From NCBI GenBank assembly GCA_947096075.1, contig CAMUQE010000060.1, positions 1 to 10,673 on the forward strand: a stretch of DNA of 10,673 bases. The letters are read 5' to 3'. The position numbers were made by a program, and so were the translations under genes. The notes below the pieces were generated by a model. It was not told the origin of the DNA, searched no databases, and was given only the letters and a program-made list of their open reading frames with translations. Below are positions 8,001-10,673 of the stretch, piece after piece; within the stretch, counting starts at the first letter, position 1, and every line of letters begins with the position of its first letter. This DNA is from Veillonella parvula. Lineage in GTDB: Bacteria; Bacillota; Negativicutes; Veillonellales; Veillonellaceae.

Positions 8001-9381
8001 AGCTACAATGCAAGATCAAGTCATTCAAATTCAAAGAATTCAAGGGGCTAAAAGTGGTTATAAACTTAGCGTCTATGGTAAGATTCCGTTAGCTGCAATT
8101 TTTACGTCTGGTTATATTCCAGCAAATGATAGCAAATCTATGGATGTAACTATTGACTTTAATGAAGCAGATATGGCCGTTATCCCTCTTGTTACAACTA
8201 GTATTAAGGAAGCAACAGGTCCGTTAAAAGGCACGGTTCATATTACAGGCACTATTGATCAGCCTGAAGCATATGGTACTGTATCGGTACGTAATGGTAC
8301 GATGAAATTGGCAAGTGTAGAAAATCAAATCACTGGTATTGATGGAGACTTAATCTTCTCTGGTCAACAAGGTGATTTCCAATCCCGTATCAATATGGGC
8401 AAAGGCTCAGCTGGTTTGGCTGCTAAAGTAAATTGGTCTGGACATACTCTTACTAATTATAAGGCTGCAGTTCAACTGGATGATTTAGAGGTTCGCAGTG
8501 AATATGTAAGAGGACCTCTGAATGGTGAACTTTATATTGCTGACCGAGATGGATTGCCGACCCTCATTGGTACTTTAAATCTTGAAAAAATTCAATTCAA
8601 AATTCCACTTTCCTTACAATTTAGTGAAAGTACTAATGATATGGGGGTAGATGTTACTGTTCATGCCGGTAAAGGTGTACGTTTATATGATCGCACTTTA
8701 TATAACATGTTTATCAGTGGCGATGTTCATTTTGGTGGCTCCTTAAAAAATCCAACTGCTAGTGGTCAATTCGATGTTAGAAATGGCACGTTTAAGTATT
8801 TGAGCCATGTATTTAATATTACAAAAGGGAATGCCCATTTCGTAGGTGGCTCTTATTTACCAAACTTACAATTAGAGGCTGAAACAAATGTAAGTAATTA
8901 TACTATTATGCTTGGCGTAAAAGGGACAGTGGATCATATGGACTTATCATTGTCCTCTAATCCTACATTGTCTAGAAAGCAAATCATTTCCATGTTGACC
9001 TTCGGCCGCGGTGCAGATTCAAATAGTAGTACTTTGACAAATGAAGATGTGAATGCTGTGGCTACAGCAGGGCTTCAAATGTTTGCTTTTGGCTATGTAC
9101 AAGATGCATTACAAAATACACTTGGGTTAGACCGCATCAATATTACAACAGGGTCAATTGATCCTGATGAGCCAACCAATAGGGATACGGCAAGTAATTA
9201 TAATATTGAAATCGGTAAATATGTATTACCGAGAGTCATGTTGACTTATTCTCAAGGTATTAATAACAAACAAAATAAATATGGTATAGAATATTCTGTT
9301 AAACGAAACCTTAAGTTCACGGGATGGCATACATCAAAAGGGAACAATTATATAGGTGGTCGTTGGACACGTAGCTTTTAA
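5092..9381 (+). CDS. tamB: TamB family protein (AsmA-like, periplasm-spanning)
   Basis: TamB is an inner-membrane-anchored protein whose long beta-sheet groove spans the periplasm; the family is linked to anterograde phospholipid transport and to assembly of outer-membrane proteins. This protein has 1429 aa, close to E. coli TamB (about 1260) and longer. MTRKKW precedes a single hydrophobic helix (about residues 6-24), followed by an AsmA-like N-terminal region (SIDYDSLRINWNGDVVLTDV). The body is almost entirely beta-strands with repeated ITGTxxNP-like motifs about 98 aa apart. The C-terminal TamB (DUF490) domain covers roughly the last 350 residues. It includes the diagnostic LSRKQIISMLTFGRG (starting at residue 1293) and ends YIGGRWTRSF with a terminal aromatic as in outer-membrane strands. 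It is followed by bamA, not by a recognisable tamA, so an Omp85 partner encoded next door is likely. The start choice rests on the GGGAG site before 5092. Confidence 0.95.
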   Translation: MTRKKWLLIGAAILGLSGIVGASINPMAQTYIAPIVKEQLNNVINGSIDYDSLRINWNGDVVLTDVTIKDRDRHLVGTAQEVAVGVKLSSLPNIISGNTSGATAISSVIVEAPDFHIWQLADGSWSITKLVKPSDPNKSGTFDGSVTINDGRVALRTKDGIKRNVENLDGTMVLNMSGMSKGAFIADVDGSAITMNGKIDMNNVSNFDLFVQVDEIDTAGIMSFVPLRKELSVTSGKLQDVHLIIKSEDGKYIMSGNVGFKGLTGTYKRGNTIYNITDGTGRIMLNNDQIVISRSSWRVNDQVAKINGLVTLGKEEEYLNLNVVADKVALEAITDVGVTGIVGGRAHIGGTTVAPRVDATIASDGISYKGYYIDRLQGNIVYDNGLVRTDDTRLSIGEGSAKVKGQYVADTGDFDATINTQDLPLGTFTKDMTTPITGNIDGEIRILGKNNQVTDAVGAVEGRQIGIHGVVIDTAKANFTHADNRTNITVVGTMGDGALSGYGYIQNGNIDATISGNALPLTALSPIIGQDVDGTLNTSFAIKGTVDNPNVTGTVWGQEVHYKGARFNNIHGDIKLDNHILTITNGHIGDGDGGYDVNGWYNLDTDALDLNARARATRIENVIRTVTDVPITGWFETDNHITGTAANPIIEGRAHLWDGSAYGKLVTNAFAKYNYQNDTLELYRFDIEGYGATITGGGTVSKEAINVDFEGKNIDMGRLLINTGYKVDGLLSGRGQITGSMDNPQFNGYISSDALSVNGELLNDIHGRVYADKSVVNVQDFTFAEADGGRYAVKGGMKFDDSRQLFGVLDVTNGSVKNLLTLLDRSNEHIDGKLNGSVEIGGTRDNPSVNVTGKINDVSIDEKIVGDATINASFANRKFKVTTLKLPVGDGLIAIGGTMDLDGQADLQVALKDVDIVPFLPLIGKDIQATGWVTGVVNITGETKNPKVELSSAIESGSFNGVGIDEGFALATMQDQVIQIQRIQGAKSGYKLSVYGKIPLAAIFTSGYIPANDSKSMDVTIDFNEADMAVIPLVTTSIKEATGPLKGTVHITGTIDQPEAYGTVSVRNGTMKLASVENQITGIDGDLIFSGQQGDFQSRINMGKGSAGLAAKVNWSGHTLTNYKAAVQLDDLEVRSEYVRGPLNGELYIADRDGLPTLIGTLNLEKIQFKIPLSLQFSESTNDMGVDVTVHAGKGVRLYDRTLYNMFISGDVHFGGSLKNPTASGQFDVRNGTFKYLSHVFNITKGNAHFVGGSYLPNLQLEAETNVSNYTIMLGVKGTVDHMDLSLSSNPTLSRKQIISMLTFGRGADSNSSTLTNEDVNAVATAGLQMFAFGYVQDALQNTLGLDRINITTGSIDPDEPTNRDTASNYNIEIGKYVLPRVMLTYSQGINNKQNKYGIEYSVKRNLKFTGWHTSKGNNYIGGRWTRSF

Positions 9382-9386
9382 GAGTG

Positions 9387-9429
9387 TGGCTAGAATGTGT
9401 AAACCCCTTAGGTATGCACATTCTAGTCA
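9387..9429 (+). terminator. Long hairpin after tamB, candidate terminator
   Basis: TGGCTAGAATGTG (9387-9399) pairs with CACATTCTAGTCA (9417-9429) over 13 positions with a single G-U pair. Inside the loop ACC (9403-9405) can pair with GGT (9411-9413). The stem begins only 5 bp after the tamB stop. The downstream sequence is TATTAATTTC, not a proper T-run, so it may be a weak terminator, an attenuator or a transcript-stabilising 3' hairpin. Confidence 0.5.
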
Positions 9430-9479
9430 TATTAATTTCATAAAATTTGTTTAATATAGTACTCATTCCAAGCAATTTA

Positions 9480-9488
9480 TGCTATAAT
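9480..9488 (+). promoter_or_regulatory. Extended -10 promoter for bamA
   Basis: TGCTATAAT is a perfect extended -10 element (TGn plus TATAAT). The -35 position at 17-bp spacing (TACTCA) is weak, which is common for extended -10 promoters. It would start transcription near 9495 and leave a leader of about 60 nt before the ATG at 9558. The leader contains a small hairpin, TAAAGA (9491-9496) with TCTTTA (9505-9510), and the ribosome site AGGAGG. Confidence 0.65.
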
Positions 9489-9546
9489 GATAAAGATTTA
9501 TTAGTCTTTATAAATAAGATGTAAACTCTTTATGGGGATGAGTTCT

Positions 9547-9552
9547 AGGAGG
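9547..9552 (+). promoter_or_regulatory. Strong ribosome binding site for bamA
   Basis: AGGAGG, a full consensus Shine-Dalgarno, lies 5 nt before the ATG at 9558. It fits a highly translated essential gene and fixes the start. Confidence 0.85.
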
Positions 9553-9557
9553 AATTT

Positions 9558-10673
9558 ATGTTTAAACCAAAAGCTTATAAAAGTATGCTTGCAGCGTCCG
9601 TGTTGACCGCTGTCATGGGGACAGGCAGTGTATTTGCTGCTGAGGTACAAGCTGGCTATACTCCAGATTTAAATAGCACAACGACGACTAATGCTGCTAC
9701 AGCAAATGATGCAGCTACTACACAAGCTGTTTATAATGCTGATGCAACTACTACAACTATACAAGATGAAACTGATGCAGCTATCTTAGCTGCTCGTGGT
9801 GATACGACTATATCTAGTGACGGCACTGTAGTAAAAGGTTCTGATGGAACTGTTACAGTAAATAATGCTGTTTTAAAAACTGATGATAAACAAGTAAAAA
9901 TGGTATCTAAAACTACTGGTGGTACTGACCTTGATAAGGCTGCTGAAAATGGCCAAACTCAAGCTGTTACAACAGTAGAAGCACAATATGTCACATCTGC
10001 TAGTGCAGAATCTGTTAATCCATACGTAGGTAAATTGATTACCGGTTTATCTATATCTGGCGTTACAGCTGAACAACAAGCAAATTTATTGCCAATTTTA
10101 ACTGAAAAAGTTGGCGATGCTGTATCTGTTGATGGCGTATTTAAAGATGTAACTAATCTTGGTAATACTGGTTACTTCTCTGAAGTAAATCCTGTATTTA
10201 CTTCAGTGCCTGAAGGCGTAAAATTGGACTTTGCCGTAACAGTAAATCCAGTTACTACTGGGGTTTCTTTTGAAGGTAATACTGTATATTCTTCTGAAGT
10301 ATTGACTAAGTTCATGGACATTCAACCAGGTCAAGTTCTTAACTCTGTATCCGTAGGGCAAAAAGTTCAAGGGATTAATGCTGCATATGCTCGCGATGGC
10401 TATATGTTAGCACACGTTGATGGTATCCGTGTAGATGACCAAGGCGTACTTCATATACACATTGTTGAAGGTATCGTAGAAGATATCATTCCAGCAGGTA
10501 ACAAGAAAACTCGCAATAAAGTTATTACTCGTGAATTTGTTCAAAAGAAAGGAAAACCTTTTAATAAATTCTTGGTACGTCGTTCTGTAGAACGCGTATA
10601 TAACTTAGGCTTTTTTGATGACGTAAACGTTCGTATATTGCCAGGTGAACAAGATCCAAATAATGTAATTATT
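9558..10673 (+). CDS. bamA: BamA/Omp85-family outer-membrane assembly protein, 3' end outside the window
   Basis: This is the N-terminal 372 codons of an Omp85 protein; no stop occurs before the right edge. BamA inserts beta-barrel proteins into the outer membrane, with periplasmic POTRA domains receiving the clients and a C-terminal barrel that here lies beyond the window. Residues 1-27/28 are a signal peptide (KPKAYK, hydrophobic core, GSVFA|AE). Residues 29 to about 153 are low in complexity and rich in A, T, D and V, with no recognised domain. A first POTRA-like unit spans about 155-232 (GLSISGV, then LGNTGYFSEVNP). A second runs about 233-304 (GVSFEGNTVYSSEVL, then YARDGYMLAHV). A third begins about 305, with the typical ITREFVQKKGKPFNKFLVRR and ERVYNLGFFDDVNVRI. 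BamA fits better than TamA because of the repeated canonical POTRA motifs, but the Omp85 subtype cannot be proved without the barrel. It has its own promoter and follows tamB by 176 bp. Confidence 0.92.
   Translation, partial: MFKPKAYKSMLAASVLTAVMGTGSVFAAEVQAGYTPDLNSTTTTNAATANDAATTQAVYNADATTTTIQDETDAAILAARGDTTISSDGTVVKGSDGTVTVNNAVLKTDDKQVKMVSKTTGGTDLDKAAENGQTQAVTTVEAQYVTSASAESVNPYVGKLITGLSISGVTAEQQANLLPILTEKVGDAVSVDGVFKDVTNLGNTGYFSEVNPVFTSVPEGVKLDFAVTVNPVTTGVSFEGNTVYSSEVLTKFMDIQPGQVLNSVSVGQKVQGINAAYARDGYMLAHVDGIRVDDQGVLHIHIVEGIVEDIIPAGNKKTRNKVITREFVQKKGKPFNKFLVRRSVERVYNLGFFDDVNVRILPGEQDPNNVII

Noticed and set aside
5824..8754. tamB repeat units as DNA repeats or a CRISPR-like array
   Set aside because: Only short protein motifs recur about every 98 codons; the DNA between them is not conserved.

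Overview
The window looks like chromosomal DNA from a diderm Firmicute of the class Negativicutes, most likely Veillonella or a close relative. This rests on three things: AT-rich, A/T-ending codon use together with strong AGGAGG-type ribosome binding sites; proteins that only make sense in a cell with an outer membrane (TolC, TamB, BamA); and the gene order mlaE-mlaF-mlaD-tolC-tamB-bamA, which I recall from Veillonella parvula. The genus is inferred from recognition, not from a database search.

Layout: all genes are on the + strand. Positions 2-580 hold the 3' part of an unrecognised gene with a very lysine/glutamate-rich tail. At 611-3410 lies a compact mlaEFD operon: permease with a TTG start, ATPase, and an MCE protein that carries a long helical region and a predicted C-terminal beta-barrel. 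tolC follows 42 bp later (3453-4913) with no terminator between, so it is probably co-transcribed. A perfect 11-bp-stem intrinsic terminator (4924-4950) closes this first unit. A 178-bp intergenic region with two dyad-symmetric elements precedes tamB (5092-9381, 1429 aa). After tamB come a long hairpin without a good U-tract, a strong extended -10 promoter, and the first 372 codons of a bamA/Omp85 gene that runs off the right edge.

Together the genes form an outer-membrane building and lipid-traffic locus. MlaE and MlaF form an ABC engine in the inner membrane. MlaD appears able to reach from inner to outer membrane by itself, and no mlaA, mlaB or mlaC is present here. TolC is an outer-membrane channel. 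TamB is a periplasm-spanning beta-groove protein of the AsmA-like family linked to phospholipid transport and barrel assembly. BamA inserts beta-barrels, plausibly including TolC and the MlaD barrel. The most notable biology is the one-protein MCE bridge and the pairing of TamB with a BamA-type Omp85 gene. I saw no mobile elements, CRISPR arrays, tRNAs or rRNAs.
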